Part shown: positions 44,311 to 54,389 of the stretch, piece by piece | Layout: each line of letters opens with the position of its first letter | How positions within the stretch are numbered: the first letter of the stretch is position 1 | Assembly (NCBI GenBank): GCA_028287745.1 | Contig: JAQBPB010000115.1 | Span: 35,149-99,148 of the forward strand | Direction of reading: 5' to 3' | Source of the DNA: Chloroflexota bacterium | Lineage (GTDB): Bacteria; Chloroflexota; Chloroflexia; Chloroheliales; Chloroheliaceae | DNA: 64,000 nucleotides | Translations under genes and position numbers: made by a program | Notes under the pieces: generated by a model | Seen by the model: the letters and a program-made list of their open reading frames with translations, nothing else | Told to the model about the DNA's origin: nothing | Databases searched by the model: none

Positions 44311-46512
44311 TTATCGCTGCACCGTTTGAACGGCAACATAGATCAGCAGGGCCACAGTACCGAATAGAATTCCTAAAGCATAGTTGCGGGCCAGGCCGGT
44401 TTCGGTCTTGCGGGAAGCTTTGCTGCCTTCCCAGGCTGCGCCACCTAAACCGTAATCAACCGCTTTTTCCGTCTCCGGTTCCACGAAACGCGCTATGAAC
44501 TTGGCGGTTAAATTACCGGGCCAGGCAAACAGCAGGTTGTAGAGCAGGTCAAAGCCCCAACCGTAAAGCAGGAAGCCGGTGAGTCCCTGGCGTCCCAGCT
44601 TAACCGGGTTCAGGCGCTTTTTAAGCACCGGACGCAGCCTGGGCTGGTCACCGGAAGCTTCGGGCCGGGTAGGCGACAGGTCTCGCCCGGCAATTACCCG
44701 GCGAATTTCAGCCTCGTCCAGCGCTCTAGGTGTAAAGATAGGCGCACCCTGGCGACTGTGGCTGGACGCTTCCTCGGCCCGGACCTGTTCTTCGGTGTGC
44801 GAAGTCAGGGTAGGCTGTAAATTGTCGGCGCTCCGCTGGCGGGTCAGGCTGTACAGGCCCACCGCCAGAACGATACCGGCCACGCCTGCGCCAACCCCCA
44901 GGGCTAATTCAACTACTTCCAAACGTTCGGTCTGAATAGGGAACCAGAGTTCTTCATCGCCCCGGTGGAATGTCTTCAGCAGCGGCTGGAACCAGTTGTG
45001 TAATAAGTTCCACAGGCCCGGCATTGCCAGGAAACCACCTACCACCGAGAAGAAGCTCAGGACTACCAGCACGAAATTCATACTGCCCGGGTTGCTATGC
45101 GGGTGAAGCCGGGTTTCCGGCCCTTCAAATACCAGCATATAGGCCCGGAACATATAGAAGGCGGTCATAAAAGCCGTCAGCAGGCCAACCCAGCCGATAA
45201 CCGAAAGATACATCGGTTCCAGCCCAATCGGGTTGTAATGGTGCGTAACCTGTCCGAAGAGCGGGAAACTACCCAGGATGGCTTCTTTACTGAAGAACCC
45301 GGCAAACGGCGGGATGCCGCTCAAGGCCAATGCGCCAATGGTAAAACCAATCCAGGCAGTGCGGGTGGCCGGGTTCTTGCGCAGCCCGCCCATATTGCGC
45401 ATATCCTGTTCGCCACCCAGCGAGTGAATAATCGAACCGGCGGAGAGGAAGAGCAGTGCTTTGAAGAAGGCGTGGGCGACCAGGTGGAACATGGCTGCTT
45501 CGTAAGCGCCGACCCCGGCTGCCATAAACATGTAGCCGAGCTGGCTCATAGTCGAGTAGGCCAACACGCGTTTCAGGTCGGTCTGCACCAGGGCGCAGGT
45601 CGCGGCGTAAAAGGCCGTAAATGCACCGATAATTGGGACAACTATTGTGGCAACCGTTGACTCGCCGAAAAGCGGGTGACAGCGCACAATCAGGTACACT
45701 CCGGCGGTAACCATCGTCGCGGCGTGGATCAGGGCTGAAACCGGCGTGGGGCCTTCCATCGCGTCCGGCAGCCAGGTCTGGAGCGGGAACTGGGCGGATT
45801 TCGCTACCGCCGCTATTAACAGCAGCATAGCGGCCCATTCGCGCCACTCCCCACCACCCAGGTTAGGGCTGTTCAGGGCCTGGCTAAAGCTGGCCGAGCC
45901 GGTGTTGGCGATAACCACGAACATACCCAGCAGCAAGCCTACATCGCCAATCGTGTTCATCACGAAGGCTTTGCGGGCGGCCGCTACGGCGCTTGGTTTG
46001 TTCTTGTAAAAACCGATTAGCAAAAACGAGGACAACCCGACATTACCCCAGCCGACCAGCAGCCAGATAAAATTATCGGCGGTTATCAGCAGCAACATCG
46101 CGAAGACGAACAGGTTCAGATAGGCAAAGAACCGGCGATAATCTTTTTCGTAGTGCCTCTTCCCGTCTTCGCCCAGTTCGGTCATGTAACCGATGGAATA
46201 GACATGGATCAAAAAGCCCACGCCGGTCACTACCAGGGCCATAATGACCGAGAGCGGGTCGGCGGCCAGGCCAAAAGTAACTTTCCAGCTGCCGGACAGG
46301 GTCCAGTCGTACTTGTAAAGCCCGTAAGAGCCCCAGTTGCTACTGGAAATGAGCGGTGTCAGCGCGGTCACTACTGCGGCCAGGAAAGCCAGACCAACTG
46401 CTCCGCTGGCCAGGTAAGCCGCGCCCCGCTGGCTCATGCGGGGTCCGAACAGCGCTATGGCAAGAAACCCCAACAGGGGTAAAAGAACTACCAGACCAAT
46501 TGCTTCAGGCAC
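44311..46512 (-). CDS. nuoL: NADH-quinone oxidoreductase subunit L
   Basis: AKSAQFPLQTWLPDAMEGPTPVSALIHAATMVTAGVYLIVR; DLKRVLAYSTMSQLGYMFMA; terminal TM segment. Confidence 0.95.
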   Translation of the reverse strand: MPEAIGLVVLLPLLGFLAIALFGPRMSQRGAAYLASGAVGLAFLAAVVTALTPLISSSNWGSYGLYKYDWTLSGSWKVTFGLAADPLSVIMALVVTGVGFLIHVYSIGYMTELGEDGKRHYEKDYRRFFAYLNLFVFAMLLLITADNFIWLLVGWGNVGLSSFLLIGFYKNKPSAVAAARKAFVMNTIGDVGLLLGMFVVIANTGSASFSQALNSPNLGGGEWREWAAMLLLIAAVAKSAQFPLQTWLPDAMEGPTPVSALIHAATMVTAGVYLIVRCHPLFGESTVATIVVPIIGAFTAFYAATCALVQTDLKRVLAYSTMSQLGYMFMAAGVGAYEAAMFHLVAHAFFKALLFLSAGSIIHSLGGEQDMRNMGGLRKNPATRTAWIGFTIGALALSGIPPFAGFFSKEAILGSFPLFGQVTHHYNPIGLEPMYLSVIGWVGLLTAFMTAFYMFRAYMLVFEGPETRLHPHSNPGSMNFVLVVLSFFSVVGGFLAMPGLWNLLHNWFQPLLKTFHRGDEELWFPIQTERLEVVELALGVGAGVAGIVLAVGLYSLTRQRSADNLQPTLTSHTEEQVRAEEASSHSRQGAPIFTPRALDEAEIRRVIAGRDLSPTRPEASGDQPRLRPVLKKRLNPVKLGRQGLTGFLLYGWGFDLLYNLLFAWPGNLTAKFIARFVEPETEKAVDYGLGGAAWEGSKASRKTETGLARNYALGILFGTVALLIYVAVQTVQR

Positions 46513-46548
46513 GCAGCCTTCCTCCTAAACAAATAAAATCTATCTGAA

Positions 46549-47034
46549 TTACAAACCCTGTTTAACCCATTCGTCATAGGTCGCTTGCATTTGCTGGACA
46601 TGATCGGGAACGTGCCGGTTGTAGGTATCCAACCAATCGTCGAAGGTCATCGTGCCGTTTTCCGGGTGGTAAACTTCGTTCGACCAGACAGCATCAGGCA
46701 GCGGTTTAATCAGGTTGTAAGAACAGCGGCGCAGCAACTTGAAAAGTTCCAGGGCATCTTCGGTGCTTTGAGCGGGGTAATTCAGGGCCGTTACCCACCG
46801 GTTCTCATCGTATGCCAGCACTTCTTTGCCCGGTTCTGCGATAAACCTCCGGCAGCGAACATAGCTATTAGCTTCGCTATCGGTAATGTGAATGATAATG
46901 TCGTGAATACTCCACGGATTCAGTTCGGACTTGAAATTCCACATCTCCGGGGGAAACTTTTTAAGCTCTTCAACCAGGAAGTTGTAGGCGGTTCCGTAAG
47001 ACGCAATTTTTTGGGCCCGTTCTTCTCCGGTCAT
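46549..47034 (-). CDS. DinB-like protein (four-helix DinB/YfiT family)
   Basis: FLVEELKKFPPEMWNFKSELNPWSIHDIIIHITDSEANSYVRCRRFIAEP; TFDDWLDTYNRHVPDHVQQMQATYDEW. Confidence 0.8.
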   Translation of the reverse strand: MTGEERAQKIASYGTAYNFLVEELKKFPPEMWNFKSELNPWSIHDIIIHITDSEANSYVRCRRFIAEPGKEVLAYDENRWVTALNYPAQSTEDALELFKLLRRCSYNLIKPLPDAVWSNEVYHPENGTMTFDDWLDTYNRHVPDHVQQMQATYDEWVKQGL

Positions 47035-47109
47035 ATGTATCCTTCAAAAATGAGTCTTTATTACAAAACTTGTTTTGCCATGTAATAAAAAGGAGCGGAA
47101 GGTTAAATA

Positions 47110-47412
47110 CTAGCCTTCCATTACCTTGATGTCGTCTACGTCCATCCGGCGGCGGCGGCGGAACATCGCCACGATAATGCCGAGACCAATTACCGCTTCA
47201 GCGGCGGCAACCGTCAGGACCATAAGCACAAAGACCTGGCCCTCGGCGCTGCCGTTAGCACCGCCAAAGCTAATAAAAGCCAGGTTGACCGCGTTCAGCA
47301 TCAGTTCGATGGACATGAACTGCACCAGCGGGTTACGCCGTAAAAGTACGCCACAGGCTCCAATCGTAAAGACCAGGGCGCTTACCACCATAGCTATAGT
47401 TATACTGCTCAT
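47110..47412 (-). CDS. nuoK: NADH-quinone oxidoreductase subunit K
   Basis: IGACGVLLRRNPLVQFMSIELMLNAVNLAFISF; VLTVAAAEAVIGLGIIVAMFRRRR. Confidence 0.95.
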   Translation of the reverse strand: MSSITIAMVVSALVFTIGACGVLLRRNPLVQFMSIELMLNAVNLAFISFGGANGSAEGQVFVLMVLTVAAAEAVIGLGIIVAMFRRRRRMDVDDIKVMEG

Positions 47413-47930
47413 TATTTCCTCTTCCCCAGTACAACCGCGCCAATCAGGGCGACCAGTAACAATAAAGAGGTCAGTTCAAACGGCAGCAGGAACTGGGTGA
47501 ACAGGGCCTTACCAAAATCTTCTACTGTGCCGTAAGTGCTATTCGGGCTGGTTACACTGGCCGCCAGGACCGGCTGATTGCCGTTCGTGAAGGCATACAG
47601 CAGGGCGCCGACCAGCAAGCAGCCCATAAACAGGCCCATGCTTATCGTACCGGCCTGTTGCAGGCGGCGCTTATCCCGCAAAATGTTTTCACCCTGCGGG
47701 TTGAGCAGGGTTACGACAAACAGGAAAAGTACCAGGATTGCCCCGGCGTAAACTACCAGCTGGGCCGCGAACATAAATTGCGCGTGCAGCATCAAAAACA
47801 GCGTTGCCAGGCTGACCAGGTTCAACAGCAGCATCAGGGCGCTGTAGACGGCGTTTGGCATAATGACCACGCCCAGGGCTGAAACCAGGGCTAATGCCCC
47901 GGCTACAATTAATACGACCTGCTCGACCAT
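47412..47930 (-). CDS. nuoJ: NADH-quinone oxidoreductase subunit J
   Basis: NAVYSALMLLLNLVSLATLFLMLHAQFMFAAQLVVYAGAILVLFLFVVTLL. Confidence 0.94.
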   Translation of the reverse strand: MVEQVVLIVAGALALVSALGVVIMPNAVYSALMLLLNLVSLATLFLMLHAQFMFAAQLVVYAGAILVLFLFVVTLLNPQGENILRDKRRLQQAGTISMGLFMGCLLVGALLYAFTNGNQPVLAASVTSPNSTYGTVEDFGKALFTQFLLPFELTSLLLLVALIGAVVLGKRK

Positions 47931-48637
47931 CAGGCCCTTTCCTCCTCATTAGCCCCTTGGGTACCGGGAGTGCCCGGCAACGCTTTGGGGTTATTTTCGC
48001 CCGGCGGGATTACCGGAGCCGCTTTTCTTAAAGGTTGCGGATGACCGGGTTCTTTGACTACCAGGGGCAGGTTACCCCGGCCAACTGCGCCAGCGGTAGT
48101 TTCCCAGCCGTCAAAAACACCTTTGAACTCCGGGATACGCGGTTTTGCTTCCGCTGGCGGAGCCGGTTCCCAGGCCAGAGCCGAACCACGGGTGGCGGTG
48201 CCAACCGGTTCCAGCAAGTCTTGCTTGTTGTACAACATCGAAGTCCGGGTATAGGTTGCCAGGGCGGTATTGTTCTCCAGCGTAATTGCGCCGGTCGGGC
48301 AAGCCGCCTGGCAATAGCCGCAGAAAATGCAGCGCAGCATATCAACCTGGAATACTTTCGCGAAGCGTTCGCCCGGAGAATTAGGCTTGGCCGGGTCATT
48401 TTCGGCCGGTTCGATATAAATCGCGTCGGCCGGACAGGTGCCGCTGCATAACATACAGGCGATACAACGTTCCAGACCGTTATCGTAACGGTGCAGAGCG
48501 TGTCGTCCCCTGGTGCGAGCCGAGAGGGCCCGTACCTGTTCGGGATACTGGACCGTAACCGGCTTGCGGAAAAAGTTTTTAAGGGTAATTCCCATGCCCT
48601 TAAGCGAGTCAGCGGTCAACTTTAACGGATTTGCCAT
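47930..48637 (-). CDS. nuoI: NADH-quinone oxidoreductase subunit I (2x 4Fe-4S)
   Basis: [44 protein letters not shown]; start trimmed from 48715 to [11 protein letters not shown]. Confidence 0.94.
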   Translation of the reverse strand: MANPLKLTADSLKGMGITLKNFFRKPVTVQYPEQVRALSARTRGRHALHRYDNGLERCIACMLCSGTCPADAIYIEPAENDPAKPNSPGERFAKVFQVDMLRCIFCGYCQAACPTGAITLENNTALATYTRTSMLYNKQDLLEPVGTATRGSALAWEPAPPAEAKPRIPEFKGVFDGWETTAGAVGRGNLPLVVKEPGHPQPLRKAAPVIPPGENNPKALPGTPGTQGANEEERA

Positions 48638-48742
48638 CTTAATCCTTACTTCAGAACTTTTCTCCCCTTTAATCAAGGGGAGATTGCTTAACCTGTGGGG
48701 CCTGACTGCAAGCAAGTAGAGTGTAGCTACAAGCCGACGTTT

Positions 48743-49747
48743 TTACGATACCACTGCAACAATAACGCTGATAATAATCAGGTTGACCATTGCCAGGGGA
48801 ATAAGTACTTTCCAGCCAAAGTGCATCAGGCGGTTGTACTTGAGGCGCGGTAGAGTTGCCCGCAGCCAGACAAAGCCGAACATAAGCAGGCTAACTTTTA
48901 ACGCGAACCAGATCGGTGCAGCCCAGTCCCAACCTAATCCCAGGTCAATCAACGGCTGGTAGCCGCCCAGGAACATAGTTGTGGCAATGCTGGCAACCGT
49001 AATCATATTGATGTACTCGGCGGCGAAAAAGAGGGCCCAGCTCATCCCGCTGTATTCGGTCAGGTAACCTGCTACCAACTCTTGCTCGGCTTCTGCCAGG
49101 TCAAAAGGCGCCCGGTTGGTTTCAGCCACCGCAGCGGTACAATAGACCACAAACGAGATAAAAGCCGGGATAATGAACCAGATGGTATGTTGGGCCTGGA
49201 CTATATCCTGCATCCGCAGCGAACTCGACAGCACGATTACGCTCAAAAGCGAGAGACCCAGCGCCAGTTCGTAGGAAATAATCTGAGCCGAAGCCCGGAT
49301 AGCGCCCAGCAGCGAATACTTGTTGCCGCTGCTCCACCCGGCCAGGGTAATCGCATACACACCCAGCGAAGAAACCGCCAGGATGTACAGGATACCGATA
49401 TTCACATCGGCGATGAAGAACTTAGCCCCAAAAATATTAAGATTGTCCGGGCCGAGCGGAATAACCGCGAAGGCGCACATGGCAATCGTCAGGGCGAGGA
49501 TCGGGGCCAGGTTATAAACCGGGTTTTTGGCTTCGGTAGGTTTGATTGACTCTTTGAAGAGCAATTTAACCGCGTCGGCTATCGGTTGTAAATAGCCACC
49601 CGGTCCGACCCGGTTAGGGCCGTAACGGTTTTGAAAACGGCCTACCAGTTTGCGCTCAAATAAACTTGAGTAAAGGCCCAATCCACCCAGGGCGGATGCA
49701 AGTATCAGGGCCTTTATTACAAAACTTAGAACATCAGTCCACTGCAT
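48743..49747 (-). CDS. nuoH: NADH-quinone oxidoreductase subunit H
   Basis: KLVGRFQNRYGPNRVGPGGYLQPIADAVKLLFKE; AETNRAPFDLAEAEQELVAGYLTEYSGMSWALFFAAEY. Confidence 0.96.
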   Translation of the reverse strand: MQWTDVLSFVIKALILASALGGLGLYSSLFERKLVGRFQNRYGPNRVGPGGYLQPIADAVKLLFKESIKPTEAKNPVYNLAPILALTIAMCAFAVIPLGPDNLNIFGAKFFIADVNIGILYILAVSSLGVYAITLAGWSSGNKYSLLGAIRASAQIISYELALGLSLLSVIVLSSSLRMQDIVQAQHTIWFIIPAFISFVVYCTAAVAETNRAPFDLAEAEQELVAGYLTEYSGMSWALFFAAEYINMITVASIATTMFLGGYQPLIDLGLGWDWAAPIWFALKVSLLMFGFVWLRATLPRLKYNRLMHFGWKVLIPLAMVNLIIISVIVAVVS

Positions 49748-49772
49748 TAGCGGTTCCTTATCCTCGCTTATC

Positions 49773-52043
49773 CTAGGATTGGGCTTTGCCCGAAGCTTCC
49801 AGAGCCTGCTCTAGCTCGGCGTTAGCAGTACCAATTAAGACTTCCGGCTGGGGCCGGGTTGCATTTTGTAACCAGTCGGGGATTTGCAGGTTTTCGGCCT
49901 GCGCCTCGCGCTCCAGCGGGCGGAGCATTCCTTCCTGGCCCAAATTGTTGAAACTAAGACCCTTATAGAGCTGGGTGGTACGGGCAATTTCTTCGAAAAG
50001 TCCTTGCGAATTGCGCGTCTTTACATCGGCTCCCAACCGGCCAGCCAGTTCCAGCAGAATAGCGGCGTCCGGGGCAGTGCCCTGGAGCGGTTGAATAGCG
50101 GCGGCGATTTGCTGGACGCGGCCTTCGGTATTGGTAAATGTACCGTCTTTTTCGGCAAAAGAGGCCGAAGGCAGCACAACATGGGCCCGTTCGGCTGTCT
50201 CACTCATAAACAGCTCTTGCACTACCAGCAGTTCCAGGTTGGTAATCGCATCGCCGCTCAGGCCCAGTTCCTGTAAGTGGCTGACCGGGTTTGCCCCCAG
50301 TACCAGCAGCGCTTTTAAAGGAGTCTGGCCGTTGGCGCCCAGCATTTCAGCGTAGCTGAGGCCAGCCGTGGTCTGGCTGTAGCCCGGTCCGAAGGCAGGT
50401 GTGATACCCATATCCAGGGCACCCCAGGAGTTGTTATCTTCGACTAACCGGCCGATACCGACGCCAGGCAGACCTAACTGGCCGGTAGCCAGGGCCAACC
50501 GGGCCAGGGTTGCTACCAGGTCCTGGTTGCCTTTAACATCCGGGGTCAACTCATCGTACAGGAAAGTGACTCTTTCGGCCCCTTCCAACAGTCCTACCAG
50601 GGTCTGGACTTCGGCGCTCAGGCCGGTCCCGGCATCGTAGCTATTATAAGCTTCGTTCAGGCTGTTTTTAAGCGCTTCGCTTTGCAGACCTTTAGCCGTA
50701 CCATTTTTACTCAGCAGGGCCAGGCTGGCGTGTAAGGCTGCCTCTACCTGGCCCAGGGCTACCGGCAACCGCACCGCCGCAAAGCGGTCCAGGGCCTTGA
50801 TGGATGGGCCAATAATCGCCAGTTTCGCCCCGGCTTTGAGGGCTTTCTTGATGCGCAGTTCGACAATCGGCTGGCGAGCGCTGGGATTGGCACCAACCAG
50901 TACGATCAGTTTGGCCGTTTCCAGCCCTTCAATCGTAGCGGTATGGATGGCCGGTATAGCTGCTCCCGGCACCGAGCCGAACGAGCCGTGTTTGTGGTCA
51001 ATGTTATTAGTGCCAACCAACCCGCGAAGCAGTTTCTGGAACAGGTACAACTCTTCGTTGGTGGAGTGGGTCCCGGCGATACCGCCGATGGCCTGCGAGC
51101 CGTATTGGCCCTTGATTTCATTCAAGCGAGTGATAATAAAGTCGAAAGCTTCGGCCCAGGTAGCCGGTACCAGGCTGGCACCCTTGCGGATGAGCGGAGT
51201 GCGCAGGCGCTGTTCGCTCTGGATAAAGCCGTAACCGTAGCGACCTTTGTCGCACAACCAGCCGTCATCTACGGCATCGTTGGTGCGGCTCATGAAGCGG
51301 ACGACTTCCCGGCCCAACCGGGTATCAACTTCAATATTACAGCCGACCGAACAGTGGGTGCAGACGCTAGGGGTATGTTTGAGTTCCCAGGGGCGGGCTT
51401 TGAAACGATAGGTCCGGCTGGTTAACGCCCCGACCGGGCAGATTTCAGTAACGTTGCCCGAGAACTGCGAAATGTAGGGCTTGCCTGGGAAAGTCCCGAT
51501 TTCGGACTCGGCTCCACGTTCCAGGATAATCAGACCTTCGTCCTGGACGATTTCACTGCCAAACCGGACGCAGCGCTGGCACATAATGCAGCGTTCGCGG
51601 TCCAGGGCAATCGTCGGACCAAGTTCCAGGGCTTTGCCCAGGTGGCGCTTTTCTTCCTGGAAACGGCCGGTGGACTGGCCGAAATCAACGGCGTAGTTCT
51701 GCAAATCACATTCGCCGCCCTTGTCACAGATCGGGCAATCCAGCGGGTGATTTATCAGCAAAAATTCCATTACGCCGCCACGCGCTTTTTCGGCTATGAT
51801 GCTCTCGGTGCGGACGACCATACCTTCGGCGATAGCCGTGGTACAGGCAGCCTGGGGCTTGGGGGTTTTTTCGACTTCCACCAGACAAATCCGGCACGCC
51901 CCTAAAGGCGGCATCTTGGGGTGATAGCAGTAGATGGGAATAAAAATTCCGGCATCTTTAGCCGCTTGCCAGATAGTCTGACCCTTGCGCCCCTGGATTG
52001 CTTGCCCATTAATGCTTAAGTTTACGTATTCTACTTCTGCCAT
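49773..52043 (-). CDS. nuoG: NADH-quinone oxidoreductase subunit G
   Basis: 2Fe-2S YCYHPKMPPLGACRICLVEVEKTPKPQAACTT; CPICDKGGECDLQNYAVDFG; RCIMCQRCVRFGSEI; CTHCSVGCNIEVDTR. Confidence 0.95.
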   Translation of the reverse strand: MAEVEYVNLSINGQAIQGRKGQTIWQAAKDAGIFIPIYCYHPKMPPLGACRICLVEVEKTPKPQAACTTAIAEGMVVRTESIIAEKARGGVMEFLLINHPLDCPICDKGGECDLQNYAVDFGQSTGRFQEEKRHLGKALELGPTIALDRERCIMCQRCVRFGSEIVQDEGLIILERGAESEIGTFPGKPYISQFSGNVTEICPVGALTSRTYRFKARPWELKHTPSVCTHCSVGCNIEVDTRLGREVVRFMSRTNDAVDDGWLCDKGRYGYGFIQSEQRLRTPLIRKGASLVPATWAEAFDFIITRLNEIKGQYGSQAIGGIAGTHSTNEELYLFQKLLRGLVGTNNIDHKHGSFGSVPGAAIPAIHTATIEGLETAKLIVLVGANPSARQPIVELRIKKALKAGAKLAIIGPSIKALDRFAAVRLPVALGQVEAALHASLALLSKNGTAKGLQSEALKNSLNEAYNSYDAGTGLSAEVQTLVGLLEGAERVTFLYDELTPDVKGNQDLVATLARLALATGQLGLPGVGIGRLVEDNNSWGALDMGITPAFGPGYSQTTAGLSYAEMLGANGQTPLKALLVLGANPVSHLQELGLSGDAITNLELLVVQELFMSETAERAHVVLPSASFAEKDGTFTNTEGRVQQIAAAIQPLQGTAPDAAILLELAGRLGADVKTRNSQGLFEEIARTTQLYKGLSFNNLGQEGMLRPLEREAQAENLQIPDWLQNATRPQPEVLIGTANAELEQALEASGKAQS

Positions 52044-52216
52044 CCGAATATTTATCCTGCTCTAGCCTTTTAAGCTCACATGAAAAAGCCGCCAGTCTAA
52101 ATCCAAGACTTTAAGGCTTTTCGGCCCGGTATAGTTGCCCACGGCGCTATTTTTTGCAAAACTCTAACCAGACGCACATATCTGGTAGTACTGAGCTGTT
52201 AGTTGTGTTCTAGTGC

Positions 52217-52244
52217 ATTATACCATTAGTTAAGGAATTATCAA
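52217..52244 (-). promoter_or_regulatory. Candidate promoter for nuoG-N operon
   Basis: Minus strand TTGATA (52244-52239), 16-nt spacer, TATAAT (52222-52217). Confidence 0.55.
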
Positions 52245-52547
52245 TAATCGGAAGCACAAGAATGTGATATTTATTACAAATTCGTTAGAATCCATTTCTA
52301 AATAAATTTTGGTTTTATTGTATGATAACTCGACCTTGTGTATAATCAAATTATCCTGGTGCGTAATAACTTCCGCGTTTTTCCCATCCAAAATTCATAG
52401 TTGAACCCTGGACTATGGCAAAACCGTAAAGCAAGTTTTTTAATTATGGGACCGTATTAACCGGCTTAGCTTTAGGTTGGTTCAAGTATTCTGGCCTGGA
52501 CTATAGTTCCGGTTGATGGCCGGTCCTTTTTGTAAGGAGATATACAA

Positions 52548-52958
52548 ATGCGAGGATTCAGAGATTTCATCTTGCGTGGGAATGTAGTAGACCTGGCCGT
52601 AGCGGTAGTAATCGGGGCGGCCTTTGGCGCAATTGTAAACGCTTTCGTAAAGGATTTGATTACACCTTTAATCGCGGCCATTGGCGGCCAACCCGACTTT
52701 AGCGGTATTTATTTCACCATCAACAACTCAAAATTTTTGATTGGCGACTTTCTCAATACCTTGATCAGTTTCCTGATAATTGCCGCCGTCATCTACTTTT
52801 TTGTGGTGCTGCCGGTCAACAAATTAATGGCGCGCTTCAAGCCTGAAGTTGCGCCCGCGCCGGAGGAAACCCGCGAGTGTCCCTACTGCACCAGCAAGAT
52901 TTCCAGGGCCGCTTCCCGCTGCGCCTTTTGCACTTCCCAGTTAGAGCCGGTCGCTTAA
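52548..52958 (+). CDS. mscL: Large-conductance mechanosensitive channel with C-terminal zinc ribbon
   Basis: FRDFILRGNVVDLAVAVVIGAAFGAIVNAFVKDLITPLI; C-terminal CPYCTSKISRAASRCAFCTSQL. Confidence 0.95.
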   Translation: MRGFRDFILRGNVVDLAVAVVIGAAFGAIVNAFVKDLITPLIAAIGGQPDFSGIYFTINNSKFLIGDFLNTLISFLIIAAVIYFFVVLPVNKLMARFKPEVAPAPEETRECPYCTSKISRAASRCAFCTSQLEPVA

Positions 52959-52975
52959 TTTAGCCTGTCCCTGGC

Positions 52976-53022
52976 AAAAAAGAGGCCGGTCTAGCAATAC
53001 GCTAGGCCGGCCTCTTTTCTCA
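52976..53022 (+). terminator. Terminator between mscL and phnE-like gene
   Basis: AAGAGGCCGGTCTAGC-AATAC-GCTAGGCCGGCCTCTTTTC. Confidence 0.88.
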
Positions 53023-53060
53023 AATTTACCTCTAAAGCGTAATTGATAAAAGGGAATGCC

Positions 53061-54389
53061 CTAGAGAATTTTAGCCCTGATATAGGCGCTGGTAAAGTCA
53101 ATCGCCATCGTTATAACAATAACTATAAACAAAGCCATACCGATGTCGGCATATTTATAAGTGTTAATGGCATCCTGCACGTACTGGCCGATACCGCCCG
53201 CGCCTACCAGACCCAGAACGGAAGCGCTGTGAATATTTACTTCCCAGCTATACAGTATGTGCGAAATGTAATAGGGTAGCACCTGGGGAATAACCGCAAA
53301 AAGGACCACATGGACCGGGCCACCACCGGCAGCCGAAATTGCTTCCACCTGCCCCCAGTCAATCGCCTCAATGGCTTCGCTGAACAACTTGGTCATCAGA
53401 CCGGCCGAAAAGATTGTCAGGGCCAATACCGCCGGGAAAGGCCCGACGCCTACGCTCACTACGAAGACAATTGCCAGGAAAAGCGTCGGAATTGACCGCT
53501 GAATACTCAGGATAATTCTTACAATATAGTAGGCTACGTTCGTGATCGGGTTGCGGCCCATCAGGTTGCGCGCGGCCAGGAAGCTGATAAGTAAAGCAAC
53601 TACCGCACCCGCCAGCGTGCCTATGATCGATATTTCTACCGTCTCACGCGCCCGGAACATAATACCCTTTTCAGTAAAGAGGGCGTTCCAGTTCGGGTTC
53701 AATAACTCTCCGACATATCTTTTAATATTATCTAATTTTGAAATCAGGCGGCCTAGGTCAAAGTCGCTATCCTTGGCGACCTGTAATATCCCGAATACAA
53801 ATATAATCAGGGCCAGGTAGTTAAAGGTAAGTACTCTCTGGATGAATGTTCCCCGGGCTTTGCGAATTTCCGCCAGGGATTTCACCTGCAGATTCAGGTT
53901 GTTTAACCTGGCCTGGTGATAAGTCCTAAAACCCAGGTTGATTGCCAGCAAAGCCAGTGCGACCCATAACAGGGTGATCGACTCCGGGGTCAGAAGGCTC
54001 CAGTTCCACAAATCCGGCTCCGGATTGGGGTTAACAGGAGTAGCCAGGCGGGCATTGACTTCCGGTTTATACTGCAAAATGCGCAGCCCCAGGATCACAT
54101 AGGCTAGCAGGAATAGAAAAGCGGTTAAAGCTGCGAAGGCCATGCGCCACATATAGACGTAGCCAAGGCCCGGCACCACCTGCAAGACCGCTGCGACAAC
54201 CGGGTTGCGGTATTTTGGTTTTCCGGCCTCTTGCCACTTGCGGCGGAACTGGTTCATCAACCCTACCGGCGGGTCATAAGGGGGTACGGTTGGCATTGGC
54301 GGTTCAGCTTCAGGGGTTTCGAGTTTTCTTTTTTCGATGGTTTCAAGCTCATGTGAAACCGGATCCTCGTTACCGATATACTTTTTCAT
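53061..54389 (-). CDS. phnE: Phosphonate/phosphite-type ABC transporter permease
   Basis: LLNPNWNALFTEKGIMFRARETVEISIIGTLAGAVVALLISFLAARNLMG; ASVLGLVGAGGIGQYVQDAINTY; extended N-terminus. Confidence 0.88.
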   Translation of the reverse strand: MKKYIGNEDPVSHELETIEKRKLETPEAEPPMPTVPPYDPPVGLMNQFRRKWQEAGKPKYRNPVVAAVLQVVPGLGYVYMWRMAFAALTAFLFLLAYVILGLRILQYKPEVNARLATPVNPNPEPDLWNWSLLTPESITLLWVALALLAINLGFRTYHQARLNNLNLQVKSLAEIRKARGTFIQRVLTFNYLALIIFVFGILQVAKDSDFDLGRLISKLDNIKRYVGELLNPNWNALFTEKGIMFRARETVEISIIGTLAGAVVALLISFLAARNLMGRNPITNVAYYIVRIILSIQRSIPTLFLAIVFVVSVGVGPFPAVLALTIFSAGLMTKLFSEAIEAIDWGQVEAISAAGGGPVHVVLFAVIPQVLPYYISHILYSWEVNIHSASVLGLVGAGGIGQYVQDAINTYKYADIGMALFIVIVITMAIDFTSAYIRAKIL

